Assembly: GCA_020747065.1 (NCBI GenBank)
Contig: JAGMVK010000021.1
Location: forward strand, 496,001-560,000
Direction: 5' to 3'
Length of the DNA stretch: 64,000 nucleotides
Origin: Cadophora sp. MPI-SDFR-AT-0126
Taxonomy: Eukaryota; Ascomycota; Leotiomycetes; Helotiales; Ploettnerulaceae
The translations under genes were made by a program, and so were the position numbers. This document shows, piece after piece, positions 22,586 to 33,532 of this stretch. Within the stretch, counting starts at the first letter, position 1, and every line of letters starts with the position of its first letter. Under the pieces are notes generated by a model. It ran no database searches, had not been told where the DNA came from, and saw nothing but the letters and a program-made list of their open reading frames with translations.

Positions 22586-25500
22586 ATGAATCGATTCCGC
22601 ACAAAGAAGAAGGCTAAGGATATCCCCGATGGAGTGGTCAGGGCATCAACAGATTCAGATGCACCATCAGTGCCGGTAATCAAATCATCGAAGACATTTA
22701 GATTAGGAAAGAAGACTCCTGAACCAGAGCCAAAGCCAGAAATCGATCTCTCAACAGCGTTGCCATCCTCGGACGATTTTCGAACGAGTTTATTGATGAG
22801 TGGACTTTCAGCTCGGTTTTCCATGTTACGAGAACAGGACGATCCCAAATCGAAGATTGGCAAAGCAAGTGACGACAGTGTTTTGTTTCCAAAACGACAA
22901 TCGAGGTTAAACGACTTCGGTTTCTCGACACAGGGGCTCTCGGATATTGCAGAGGTTTCATCAATCAATGGATCAATACGACCTCCATTTGCGTTTGGCC
23001 GTTCCGATTCTTTTGCTGGTTCAGAAGGCTATGGAACCGACGATGATTCGACACACGGCAGCATAATGAATCGGGCAAAACCTGGGGAGGGGAACAATTT
23101 GTTTGGTGGCAGACAGAAGATAATGATGGGAAACAGAGCTCTATATGACAACGATGTTAGTCAATCAGCTTTCCAGAAAATCCGAGAGCGGGAAAGAGAG
23201 CAGAAGGAACAAGAGCGTCAACGGGAAGAGGAAGCTCAATCATCACGGCCCAGTTCACCACCCCTTCAAGGCTACAACCGAAACAGGGAAACATCTTCCA
23301 CGACCTCTTCTGGCGGGCCTTCCATAACCCGGAGCTCGACAGCTGCAACTTCTTTCACATCCCAAAGGACGCCATCTCTCAATGGAGGCCATACTCCAGT
23401 AACACCAAACATTCCGGGTGCCAACGCCGCATTGGAGAGATCAGGCACGAAGACTCGCAGGTTATACGAAACTGGACTGGACAACCATCTTCACGAGCAA
23501 CAGTTTTCGGCAATGAGCAGAATTGACACCCTGACTAGACAGCGGACTCTGGGGACCAATACACCTCCACCCGGAGGTCTGTCTCCTACGTACGGCCCGA
23601 CACCTGGTGACAGATGGGACCGGCCAATTATTGGGAAGCAGAGCATGCCAAATTTACGAGCAGCAAGCCCTCCACCTACCGGACCCGCCATGGGCACTTT
23701 TGACTTTGGTGTTCGTAAGAACAGTAACGCAGCATCCAAGCCATTTGGCATGGCCTCTCCTCCTCTCAGCCCACCAATGAGCGAGTATGATGAGCATGGA
23801 ATTTTACCAGTGCAGCCGAATGATAGGGGGAAGGCAACAGCTCTGGGAGCTTTCTCAAAGCCAGCTCCGTATGATGAGAACAAGTACTCCCAGAGACAGC
23901 TTCAGATGCAGCAAGGCCGAGAAACACCACCGCCAAGGAAGAACTCGCCGCCACGAGCATTTGTTCCTCGCAATCAACAGCAGCAACAGACGTCGAATCG
24001 AACCCGTACGGAATCCAATGCTACCTACGCTTCGGAAAGGTCGAGATCGAATTCCTCAGCTCAAAGAGCATTCCTTCCCCATGATCGAATTCCAGAAGCA
24101 CCCATGAGCAGCATCACAGTGCCAGAATCCCAAGCAATGTCTTCTGGTACTTTCCTCGCATCTCCAGACAGTACTTCCTCATCATCACCTAATGATGTGG
24201 CTCCTGAACAAAATAGATTCCGAAACCAGCCAAAGCCACTCGACCTATCTCATCTCTACCGGCCAGAACAGCGAGCCCAGCTTGATCGACCAGACGAATC
24301 ACAGCACCCAGCACATCGCTTACAGCCAGATGCGAGCCCAGCAGTTCCCAGCGCAGATGTCGCAAATATGAATTTACAGCCGACTTCTGCGAAGTCACCA
24401 CAGCCTCCAGCCGACTCACCTACGCTAGGGCCTGGATTGGGCAGCATTCGTCAGCATTTGAGATCTGACAGCAATACTTCATCGGTCTATGGGGGTGTTC
24501 CATCTGCCCACTTTACGTCTCGATTCCCTCTCGAGCCTCACGAGTCGATGCCACAGAATGAGTACAGCTCAAAGAGTAATCCTTGGGACAATGACTGGGA
24601 CCAGGAGAGCAATTATGGAGAGGATAGTTCCGCTAATCTAATGAACGGCGGGACTTCTCAACCACCAGCTCTATCAGTCCGTTCACCAAATATCGAAACG
24701 TCCGCGAAAGAGCCACGAAATGCACCGTGGGAGAGAGAAATGGAGAGTCGACACATCCGGGAAGGCAGTACCGAGACCCAGAAGGAGCAGCAGGCATTCC
24801 AAGAGGAGCTTGCTACTCGAAGACGTAAAGTTCAAGAGAAGATGAAGAGCATGGTTGAGGGCGAAAGCAGGTCGACTAGTCCACTTCCACCACACCCTGC
24901 TGATTGGCCAAAAGACGCTCACCAGGTCAAGAATAACGCATTAGGACTACTGAAGACTAAGACCAGCAGAGGATCTTTGGCTGGAAGGCCGAAGGAAGCT
25001 CCACCATCGAAGGCTATGAAGATGCTAGGTATTGGGAATGCAACCATTACTAGTGGGTCACCTTCGCCAGGCAAATCAAGATTTGAGGACAGTCCTTGGA
25101 ACCAGGAAGAGGAGAGGGAACCAATCCGTGCACCAGACGCTACACCTCCCCAAACAAGATCTTTCCGGGAAGCACGCAGAGCCGCTCAACGGGACCGAGA
25201 ACGTGAAGTTGCAAGCAGGCATCAGCAAAAATTCGGACCAGAGAGCGACCAGGAGTGGCCCGTTCAACGGAAAGAGAGGGAAAGACCTAGGATGGCTAAT
25301 CAACGTATGGATAACTCTTGGGTGGACAACTCTCGTGATAATGCTCGTATGGACAACTACCGAATGGATCAGCGAATGGACAATCGAATTGATAACCGGA
25401 TGAATAACCGGATGGAGAATCGTATGGATCGAATGGACAACAGAATGGAGAGCCCACGGAAGGAGAACTTCTACCGCAATCAAGATCAGAGCGAGAGAAT

Positions 25501-26542
25501 TCCACCTCATATGCGACCTCGACATCGGACTCCAAGCAGAGAAAGGAAACCACCTCCAGTGACCTATACTCACCGAAATGGCAGCAGTAGCCAGGAGAGC
25601 AAGGATAGCAACGGAACGAACCAATCTGGGTCAAGACCGCCATCTAATGCCTCTCGGGACCGATCAGGATCTGAGACCTCTGGTGGCCGATCTAAGAGTC
25701 GCACTGGAACGTACAGGGATGATCTAGCAAAGGCCATGGCAGAAGGATCGTCCAGCACCAGCCAAGGATATGAAGAGCGTCCAACTCGTCTGATGCCAAG
25801 ATCTCCAGGTCCTCCTGGTATGGGTCTTCCAGCAACACCATCTCCAATTCCTTCGCCAATGATGGGTTCAAACCGTTCTCGAAGCAACAGTAAGTCTACA
25901 CCAGCAGGTTACTTCGAAAAACTGCCAACGCTTCAGACTGGCAATGAGGGCATCGAGATCGGTTCAGCACCGAGACCTTCTCCTACAGCTCCTTTTGTTG
26001 TCAACCCAACCCCAGCATTAGTTCAACCATCGCCAGCTGGCTCTGGAACAACTACACCCATCGGCCAAGGAGCTCCGCTACCGGGGGTGCCTTCGGTCCG
26101 CAAGAAGTCGATCAATAAATCCGATATCTCGGAACCAAAGTTCATCTCCTCCACTTCTAGAATCACCACCGTCAACTTACCTCCGGGGTCGTCTCTCGCC
26201 AATGGTAGCGAGATCAACGCACCGCCGATTCCTCCTGTCAACCCCAAACGTCGCCAAACGCGTACAATGTTCGGCGGCTTCATGGGCCGCAGAGACGACG
26301 ATGAGATTCATTCCATGCCAGCCGCTACACAATCAACAGAAGAAATGTCCACATTCTCCGCGGACGAAGGCGAATCCAAACCCAAGATCCGACAGAAGCT
26401 CCGCAAGAGCTCCAGCGAAGGTGGAAACCTCAACGCACGAGCCCGACACGCCGCCCATGCAGCACCCAGCCCGGCAATGCCCGGCACATTCCCACCAGGC
26501 TCAGGCAGTCCTCCCCGCCCTATCGAGGGTGGTATGTTCTAA
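22586..26542 (+). CDS. Large disordered conserved fungal protein
   Basis: An uninterrupted 1318-codon frame beginning MNRFRTKKKAKD. The protein is dominated by Ser, Pro, Arg, Asn and Gln and is expected to be mostly disordered. Visible elements are a conserved-looking N-terminus (ALPSSDDFRTSLLMSGLSARF, DDSVLFPKRQSRL, NNLFGGRQK), a charged helical stretch near residues 195-215 (KIREREREQKEQERQREEE), a glutamine patch, a second helix with RRRKVQEKMKSM, an RMDN/RMEN tandem tract near residues 905-955, and a basic C-terminus with RRQTRTMFGGFMGRRDDDE. I recognise the N-terminal pattern as one shared by unnamed Pezizomycotina proteins but know no function. The gene is preceded by a long CT-rich leader, which suggests a regulated or abundant mRNA. 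A cytoskeletal, polarity or RNA-related scaffold role would be speculation. Confidence 0.85.
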   Translation: MNRFRTKKKAKDIPDGVVRASTDSDAPSVPVIKSSKTFRLGKKTPEPEPKPEIDLSTALPSSDDFRTSLLMSGLSARFSMLREQDDPKSKIGKASDDSVLFPKRQSRLNDFGFSTQGLSDIAEVSSINGSIRPPFAFGRSDSFAGSEGYGTDDDSTHGSIMNRAKPGEGNNLFGGRQKIMMGNRALYDNDVSQSAFQKIREREREQKEQERQREEEAQSSRPSSPPLQGYNRNRETSSTTSSGGPSITRSSTAATSFTSQRTPSLNGGHTPVTPNIPGANAALERSGTKTRRLYETGLDNHLHEQQFSAMSRIDTLTRQRTLGTNTPPPGGLSPTYGPTPGDRWDRPIIGKQSMPNLRAASPPPTGPAMGTFDFGVRKNSNAASKPFGMASPPLSPPMSEYDEHGILPVQPNDRGKATALGAFSKPAPYDENKYSQRQLQMQQGRETPPPRKNSPPRAFVPRNQQQQQTSNRTRTESNATYASERSRSNSSAQRAFLPHDRIPEAPMSSITVPESQAMSSGTFLASPDSTSSSSPNDVAPEQNRFRNQPKPLDLSHLYRPEQRAQLDRPDESQHPAHRLQPDASPAVPSADVANMNLQPTSAKSPQPPADSPTLGPGLGSIRQHLRSDSNTSSVYGGVPSAHFTSRFPLEPHESMPQNEYSSKSNPWDNDWDQESNYGEDSSANLMNGGTSQPPALSVRSPNIETSAKEPRNAPWEREMESRHIREGSTETQKEQQAFQEELATRRRKVQEKMKSMVEGESRSTSPLPPHPADWPKDAHQVKNNALGLLKTKTSRGSLAGRPKEAPPSKAMKMLGIGNATITSGSPSPGKSRFEDSPWNQEEEREPIRAPDATPPQTRSFREARRAAQRDREREVASRHQQKFGPESDQEWPVQRKERERPRMANQRMDNSWVDNSRDNARMDNYRMDQRMDNRIDNRMNNRMENRMDRMDNRMESPRKENFYRNQDQSERIPPHMRPRHRTPSRERKPPPVTYTHRNGSSSQESKDSNGTNQSGSRPPSNASRDRSGSETSGGRSKSRTGTYRDDLAKAMAEGSSSTSQGYEERPTRLMPRSPGPPGMGLPATPSPIPSPMMGSNRSRSNSKSTPAGYFEKLPTLQTGNEGIEIGSAPRPSPTAPFVVNPTPALVQPSPAGSGTTTPIGQGAPLPGVPSVRKKSINKSDISEPKFISSTSRITTVNLPPGSSLANGSEINAPPIPPVNPKRRQTRTMFGGFMGRRDDDEIHSMPAATQSTEEMSTFSADEGESKPKIRQKLRKSSSEGGNLNARARHAAHAAPSPAMPGTFPPGSGSPPRPIEGGMF

Positions 26543-28582
26543 GCAGTGGAGTTTCACTGTTCCTGTCACACTGTTTCTTGAATTGAAAGGCAAACAAATG
26601 TTTACATGACGAATATACCCTTGCCATCTATGTCTCTCCTGCATGTGCATACATTAAATGCATGGATTGTATTTTATGTACTGTACTGCTACCTACCGCT
26701 CCACAAAACGGTCAAAGAAGATAATGTTTACATGATGTCCTGCCTTTACCTTCTTTTCTGACTTTTGCTTTTTTGCTGCCTTTAAATTTCTGTTTGGAAA
26801 ATAATGCAATTGTACACATTTTGCCTCATGGCGGGCGGGCACTTACAAAAAAGATTGGAATGGGATAACTTGGCGTTTGTTATCTGTTCGGATGGTCCTG
26901 CTTTTTTCAATTTGGGGTTTACTAATTCAACGGTAGATATTGACGGACTCGATCATGGATGTGTTTATGTCTCTCCTTTTCTCTATCGGGATCTGATAGT
27001 TTTGGGGTCCTTCTTCTTCTTGGGACTGAGCTTGATGTTGATTTTGATATGGGGGGTTTCCGTGGTTGTGGTGGATATGGAGTGGGAATGGGGAGGAGTA
27101 TCGTACACGTTGGATTGCTTCGGATGGAATGAGTAAGGAAGTGTGCTAGGCTCAGCTGGCCTGTGCTTGTGGCGCTTGATCCGGGCAACGGTGGGCGGAC
27201 ATCTGATTTCAATGAGCGGGCAAGAGGAGGGTGGGTGGGAGATTAAAGTACATATGAAGGGAATTTGAGGAAGAGAGCTCGTGATGGATATCATATGAGC
27301 AAAAGTATGGACAGGTGGAACTTGTAGTTCGAGGGGACGAGGAGAAAGGAGTGAAGAATATAATATAAATGATTGAAACCTACCTACCTCACGGGTCTCA
27401 CTCTGCTGTGGCTGTGATTGTGACTGTGATAGTACTTTTAGGGAATCCCTGTGAAACTGTGTCGTACGTTAACCGCCAGGAGTCAAATCTTCCGAGTCTC
27501 TTCGCTTTGTCAAGTAAGAATTGTAACATCATTTGTGGTATGCCATGTCACGCAGTAAGAATACATCTCACCATCTTCTCCTTCGTCATTCGACACAGTA
27601 CTCCCGGTGGGCAATTGGGCAGTTCAACTCCCTACCTCTGATTTTGCTATCCTCTGCCCTTATGCATTTTACTATCGTAAGAGTAAGTTCGGAATAGTTG
27701 AGAAAGAGAGGTGGTGTATAGTGTGTTGAGATTTTTCTTGATGTCTGATAAATGACTTTTCGCGTTTTAAAGTTAGATCACCTACTCTGCTTTAGCAGTA
27801 CTAGAGACTGGGTGAGTGGCTGAGTTTCAATGAGGCAATGAAAGAAATTGGATGGTGGAGTAATAGAAGTAAGAATATTTTGTTCAACAGAAATCTCAAT
27901 GGGAGAGTCGAGACAACGAGAATTATCTTCGATTTCAAATTTGTACTTAGGTGTAGATAGGCTGAGGGCTCTGTGGTGATGATTTTTGGGGAAGTGATTT
28001 GTTGCATCATCATGGAATTTAGAGTGTCAAACCTGCGATACAGTTAGACACAGGGAGTCAAAGGAAAAGCAAAAGAGATAGAATATCTCATGGATTAGTT
28101 AGTCCATGAGACTGAGTCGTGCTTTTATAGATAGATAGCTATCAAACGTTTACGCCTTTCAAATCGGTTCCTCTTCTAATTTTTGGCTTTGCAAAGAAAA
28201 TGAATTTCCCATAAAGTAATTAATTGATCACTTACTACAATCCATTATCCAAGCTTACCAAACAAAATTCTTCTAAACTATCGATAGAGATATTTCTAGC
28301 AAACACATTATTATCGTCACGCACTGTACCATGCCTAAGCAACTAATTACCTTGATTTGACTTGCCATTTCGTGCCACTTATTTCTGAGGTCGAGCTAAG
28401 GATTACTGACTGGTCCACTTCTCGTCGTTTAGCAGTGGACAAAGCTCGCACACCAACATTATCCAAAAGGACAAAAAGAGGAGAAAGCGAGTAAGAAGAA
28501 CCTGACATAGCCTACAAACGAAGTGTCTCACAGACCACACAAAAAATCCTACATACACTTCAAAAACCCACCCCAAAGTAAC
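26543..28582. other. Intergenic, 3' UTR and no gene seen
   Basis: Holds the 3' UTR of the large plus-strand gene, then AT-moderate sequence up to the tRNA terminator. The open frames at about 26.8-27.3 kb and 27.4-27.6 kb show no domain and are not supported. Confidence 0.5.
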
Positions 28583-28600
28583 AAAAAAAAAAAAAAAAAA
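28583..28600 (-). terminator. RNA polymerase III terminator (T18)
   Basis: Eighteen A residues on the plus strand are an uninterrupted T18 run on the minus strand. It begins five bases after the discriminator base of the tRNA-Glu gene, where an RNA polymerase III terminator is expected. Confidence 0.9.
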
Positions 28601-28605
28601 TTGTA

Positions 28606-28771
28606 TTCCGAACCGGGGAATTGAACCTGTAATCAAATTAACATCTCTCTTCCACCTCTCAAGTTGATGGGTATCAATGAACTTACCCCGGTCTCCCGCG
28701 TACAGCACCCTTTCCTCTCTTGAGAAGAGGGACTTGAAAAGCGGAAATGCTAACCACTACACCAGTTCGGA
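28606..28771 (-). tRNA. tRNA-Glu (UUC) with two intervening sequences
   Basis: Exonic pieces at 28771-28735, 28700-28687 and 28626-28606 join to a 72-nt tRNA. The acceptor stem TCCGAAC/GTTCGGA is perfect. The D arm reads GTGTAGTGGTTAGCAT, the anticodon stem TCCGC/GCGGG closes a loop with UUC, the variable region is AGAC, and the T arm is CGGGG-TTCAATT-CCCCG. Intron 1 (28734-28701, 34 nt) lies at the canonical 37/38 position. A second, 60-nt insert (28686-28627) splits the T stem between positions 52 and 53; it starts GTAAGT and ends TACAG with a TTAAT branch-like motif 13-15 nt from its end. The last G of the insert keeps the B box GGTTCAATTCC intact. A T18 terminator follows. The stems pair fully only after both inserts are removed. 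It could be a functional gene with an unusual intron or a disrupted copy. Confidence 0.88.
28627..28686 (-). other. 60-nt GT-AG insert in the tRNA-Glu T stem
   Basis: The insert has a consensus spliceosomal donor (G|GTAAGT), TTAAT near its 3' end and ACAG|G, and its length matches the protein-gene introns around it. It also contains a small hairpin, TTGAT-ACCC-ATCAA. Shifting both borders by one base (GG|TAAGT) gives the same mature tRNA, so the exact cut is ambiguous. Confidence 0.8.
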
Positions 28772-29899
28772 TGTTTTTCTCTGATATTTTGAGGGAGAAG
28801 AGATGATTGGATGATGGGATTTTTGTTTATTTAGGTAGATACTACCAGTAGTTGTTTGTGCGTTTTTTTTTATTTTTAAGGTGGTGGAGGGTGGAGTCAG
28901 ATGGTGGAGTAAGTGAGGTGGAGAGGTGAGGTGGATAATGGTTAAGCGAGAAATGGATTGATTGATATCTAGGTTGATGTACGAAAGGTACTTACTTGGT
29001 GCAGGCCGAAAGTAATGTATACTCGCTATCTATACACTGTTTTTTTTTTACCGCCTAACTTACCGAGGAAGCAATCTCAAGAATTCCTCCATTAGAAATC
29101 CTTGTCTTACAGATATATCTAGTAGCCGCGTGGATAGCGAATGTATGTATGTAATTTACGACAGGTTCTGAGGACGGGGATGACGGAATGGAGTTCTATG
29201 TTTGAAGCCTTGGGCGATACAAGCCTCTCCATATCTTATATCTCCAAAGGGAGAGATATATCGTGATAGAGATGAGACCCAAAGGCGTGCAGAATTGGAC
29301 GTACAACCGATTTTCACCCGACGTATTATACACTCTTCTCTACCAAAGTCACATACATATTCTTCGTAGACTAGAACCAAATGATCCAACTTCATTCGTG
29401 CCATTGTACAGTACAACAGCAAACAAGCACAAAAAAAGTCGAAAGCTGAGGCAAGTAAGGAAATAGGGAGAACGGGGTATGATTACACAGCACATGGACA
29501 GTACTGTAACTCTACTACATTGACTTACTCACTGACCGAACCGGATCACAAAATGCCAAAATTACAAAGGTGTCGAGTGTCAAATTCAGATGTAGATTTC
29601 TAATTGACTAGCCACTGTGCGCTGAGAAAGAACCACCATGGTATTGAAAAGCCAGAACGAAACTGCAAGAAAAGAGGAAAATTGCCTGCCCATTTTCCAA
29701 CCCAACCCAAACCCAAACACAAATTCAAGTCCCAGAGAAGAAATGTATCGTATCGTAACGTCGTTTCATCTGGTGTACTGCAGCCGTAAAGTAGAATAAT
29801 TTTTCTTTCTTCTTTCCTCTTTCGCCTGCTCAAAACCCGAATACAAAGTGCAGATTGCACTCAGCAGGAATAGACACGATGAAGCCGGATCCTCTCCAA
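28772..29899. other. Intergenic, no gene seen
   Basis: The 5' flank of the tRNA and the 3' flank of the next minus-strand gene. Contains several T runs (near 28865 and 29041) and no supported coding region. Confidence 0.5.
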
Positions 29900-31322
29900 C
29901 TACAAACCCGCACTCCTAGCACTCTCTCCAACCTGCACGACCTCACTCTCCTCATCCTCCTCCTTCGGCCTCTCCCTTCCTCTTACACCTCCGCCAGCAG
30001 TCAGACTCGCGCCTCCTCCACCAATACCCACCCCACCATCCCTAACACTAGCCGTCGTACTAACACTCTCACTCCTAAATCGCGCACCTTCTCCACCGAC
30101 TCCAACTCCCCCCTCAGCATCAACATCACTCTGTCTCCTCCTCCTCAACGTCCTCTCCAATTCCCTAATCCGCCTCTTCAACACCTCATTCTCGCGCTTC
30201 ACAGCCTCAAGCTCATGTCGATGGTACGCTGCTTCCTCGTAGCGACCAGTGGTCTGTACACTGGTTATGCTATCCGTGCGGTGCATCTCGGTTCCACCGC
30301 CACCACCGCTCATAGCTAGACTGCTGGAACTGGGATCGCGGTGAGGGATGGGGCGAGAGGTGTAATATGAGGGGAAGGACTCGCCGGCTAGAGCTTGGTA
30401 GGAGCCTGAGCCTGGGGTGGGGAGCGGGGAGGATGTACCGCTTCGTGCTGGGCCGGTGGTGGAGTTTTGGCGGCTGAGGGAGATGGATTGCGGATTTGTT
30501 GCTCCTTGAGTAGGGTTTGATGGGCCGCGGGTTCGGTCTGCGGTTGTGGAGGGGATGGAGGAGAGGGATGCGAGGGCTGAGGCGCTGCGGGAGGATGTTG
30601 CTGAGGAGGAGCGGTGGTGGCGGCGCTGAGAGGGGGTAGGGTGTGATGGACCGCTGAGAAGGTGGTTTGCGTTGTGATCGTAGGTATCTGGGAGGCCGGC
30701 GGAGGTGGATGAGGTGTTTGATACTACGGACGCGTTTTGGGCCGCGCGGAGCATGGAGAGTTCTCGAGTTAGACGGTTGACCTGTGATTTGTTAGCATGT
30801 ATTCATCTTCGGGCATGTCACTATGCCATCAAACATAATACCAAATACGGGATACAAGTAGTAAGTCTAAACCCCGGTAAGAAAAGAACTATAGCAAATA
30901 CTCACAACAGCCTCTTGCTCCTTCTCCAACTGCAAATGTAAATCTGCCGCCGTCAAAGGCCTCGGATGCCTCAACGGCCCAGGTCCAGTTCCCACACCCG
31001 TATTATCACCTACTAATGCACCCGTATTCGCTATCCCGGGGGACGTAGTCATTGTCTGTCCCTGATTGACGGCACTCTGGTTCGAGGGTAGGATGTTCAG
31101 CGCGGCGGCGTTGGTTGGCGGAGATGCGTGTTGTGAATGGCCGTGTGAGATGTGTTGTTGCGATTGATGTTGGGTTTGGGAGGTTGACTGTGTCGACGGC
31201 AGAGGAGGTGGAGCCATCTGGAGCTGCTGCGACGTTCGTCGACTGGATGTCGAGGATGTGAGACGAGGTGAAGAGGCTAGAGGGCGCGGCGAGGGAGGCA
31301 CGGAGTTGAGATCTGGAGCCAT
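29900..31322 (-). CDS. Ser/Thr-rich protein with C-terminal coiled coil
   Basis: Two exons, 30906-31322 and 29900-30781, with a 124-nt intron (GTGAGT donor, ATCACAG acceptor), encode 432 aa. The intron separates LQLEKEQEAV from VNRLTRELSMLR and joins them into one amphipathic helix, which supports the model. The rest is low complexity (Ser, Thr, Gln, Pro), with a second helix RHELEAVKRENEVLKRRIRELERTLRRRRQ-type near residues 330-360 that has heptad spacing and a basic end, then a glycine-rich stretch and an acidic EEDEESE patch. The start MAPDLNSVPPSPR was preferred because it looks conserved; an in-frame ATG 49 codons upstream (31469) would add an Arg/Ser-rich extension. I know no function; dimerisation through the coils is likely. 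Confidence 0.75.
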
Positions 31323-32313
31323 GATGTTTCGGGTGTTGCTATTCGTAGATGGAAGGGATAGATACTGTAAGTTGGTGTGGAGTTTCTGGTGGTTCGTGGC
31401 TCTTCTTGCGGAGACTGAAGCGCTGGACAAAGAACGAGATCCCAGGAATGTTGTAGCTGGGGATAGCAAGTTCAGGACACGATACCGAGGCGGGCGTCAA
31501 GTTGTCTTGAACACGCCGTTCGAAAGATGTTAGTTATATCACTTTGTGGTACTGGATATAACAGAGAAAGAATTAAAGGAATCAAAACAAAAACAATGGT
31601 CTGTCTGTCTGAATGGATGCATGAACAGGTCGAAGTTGAGGTCAAAGTCGAATCAGTCCTCAGCCTTCCTTCCCTTCCCCTCCCCTCTCGCAAAGCCACA
31701 CACATCGTCCAGCTCGCATGAAGATGCTCATTTCGCCAGTCCACCAATCATACTGCACACGCTTTCAGCCTTGTCATGCTGCCAAGACTGATTGATGACA
31801 GCCTTGTAGCGTAAGCCGCTTCGGGTAATTGTTTTGATGGGGAGCGAGAATGCGAGAATAGAGAGAGGGGTATGACGTCGAGCGTTTTGGTGACGAAGGG
31901 GTGGAGGCGTGGTGGGGTTAAAACAGCTTGATCTTTGGGTTGAGAGTATTCTTTTGTCTTTCTTCTTCTTCCCCTCAATCATCAACCAATTCGATCGATT
32001 GATTAGCTTCCAGATACTACAAACAAGAGGTAAGTCTTTCAATTGTTTTGGAATAATTGGGGGAAGCGAAGTCAACTCAACAACTGCTTGGATTACTGGC
32101 TTCAAGGCTCAATCAAGCTTACTTGCGATTTGCCCCTCCAAATCTACCCCTCCACCCTCTCCATCCTCAATCCAACTATCGATATCATTTTCATTTCAAT
32201 TCAATTCCTCCCTTACACAAACAACCTCATCAGACCACCCAATCCCATTCCAATCTCAAGCTAACACGATTTCATCAGACCAACCCCCAAACCAAATCAA
32301 AGCCATCACAAAA
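31323..32313. promoter_or_regulatory. Divergent intergenic promoter region
   Basis: About 1 kb separates the start codons of two divergent genes. The right half is rich in CT and TCATTTC-like tracts, as in fungal leaders. Open frames here overlap heavily and lack domains. Confidence 0.4.
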
Positions 32314-32749
32314 ATGTCCGCCCAAAACCAAGGCCGCCAATCCCCCTCCCCAGAGGACTCCTCCGACAAGCAACAATCCTCCGCTCCCTCATCCGGCCAA
32401 GGCGTCAACAAGGAGACTAAGAACAAGGAGGAGAGCAAGAATGCTCTTGAGGTATGTCTCCCCATTTTCTTCCTTTCACACCTCCTCCCCTCCTTCATTC
32501 ATTCCATTCTTCAAAATAGCTTCTCGCCAAACTTCTTTCTTCCGCACAATATAGTTCAAGCGAGAGATCAATCCTAGAGGTTGATGCTATTTTGGTATAC
32601 AATTTTTTTTTTTCTTCTTTTTTCGTTATGTGAGAGCTTTGCTGACCTTGTGTGTGATTGAATAGGGCCTCGAATCCAATCCCGCTGGGCCACTAGATGC
32701 CCACCTCAAGGAGACGATGAAGAAGACCGAGACGCCAGATGTGAAGTGA
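32314..32749 (+). CDS. Small conserved-type hypothetical protein, 73 aa
   Basis: Two exons, 32314-32451 and 32666-32749, join in frame across a 214-nt intron (GTATGT donor, GAATAG acceptor). The product starts MSAQNQGRQSPSPEDSSDKQ, is rich in Ser, Gln, Lys and Glu, and ends GLESNPAGPLDAHLKETMKK followed by TETPDVK. It has no signal peptide, cysteine or membrane segment. The junction ALE|GLESNP gives a smooth product and resembles small hydrophilic proteins that recur in Pezizomycotina, but I cannot name a family. The intron is longer than others in the window. Both the first exon alone and the model with retained intron would give less plausible products. Confidence 0.65.
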
Positions 32750-33532
32750 TACATGACTCTTCACAATATGTATGATAGCACGGATAGGATGGGATGGTAT
32801 CGCTAGGAATGGAATTGAGCCTGAGCTTGAGCTGGAACTGGCACTGGCATGATGCTGTAGAGGCCAGCCCGCTATGATGGATGATAGATAGATACGCACG
32901 CACAACAATACAATGCAACACAGTACATGCACACATACACACGAATGGCATGAATTACAATTCAATAAAGATAGATAGCATGGACGAACATGACCTGAGA
33001 TAACATATCCAAAACCCACCCTCGTTTCTGCGAGTCCTCGAAATTTGCACCGCCGAAGATAACTTGTTCGAGTCCTCGTGTCTATTTTACTTTCGTCATT
33101 AGAAACTAGAAGATGAAGAAAACGCCTCCTACTCGGAGTTCTGACTTATGAGTGGATGGAGTATCATCATTGGAGCGGCTAGATTCCTTCCGCCGGGTGG
33201 AGTACTTCTCCGTGTTCATAGACTTTTAGGTCACATAAAGAGGTACTTTCAGATCATTTCAGTTCGCTTTAAAGAACACTGTTGCAAGGGAACCATGCAC
33301 TTCATTCATAATACATAGGAGGATTCATAAAATCATCGCAATTGCTTAGCACGCTTTCTTCCATTCATCCATCCCATTCGATTCCCCGGTCATTGATATC
33401 TCAATCCCACCACTCCACACGCTATCGCATCCCAAACCTCAACCAAACTCAAAGCATTAAATACTGCATCGCCCGCACGCACGCATTGCATCGCAAGACA
33501 ACAAGAAAGGCAAACGACAAAGCGCAAACCAA
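32750..33532. other. Convergent intergenic, no gene seen
   Basis: Contains the 3' UTR of the 73-aa gene and flanks of the minus-strand gene cluster. A repeated CGAGTCCTCG near 33030-33080 was examined as a possible tRNA and rejected. Confidence 0.45.

Noticed and set aside
33025..33085. GTTCGAGTCC B-box-like motif with a repeated CGAGTCCTCG
   Set aside because: No T stem or acceptor stem pairs around it, and no A box lies at the right distance.
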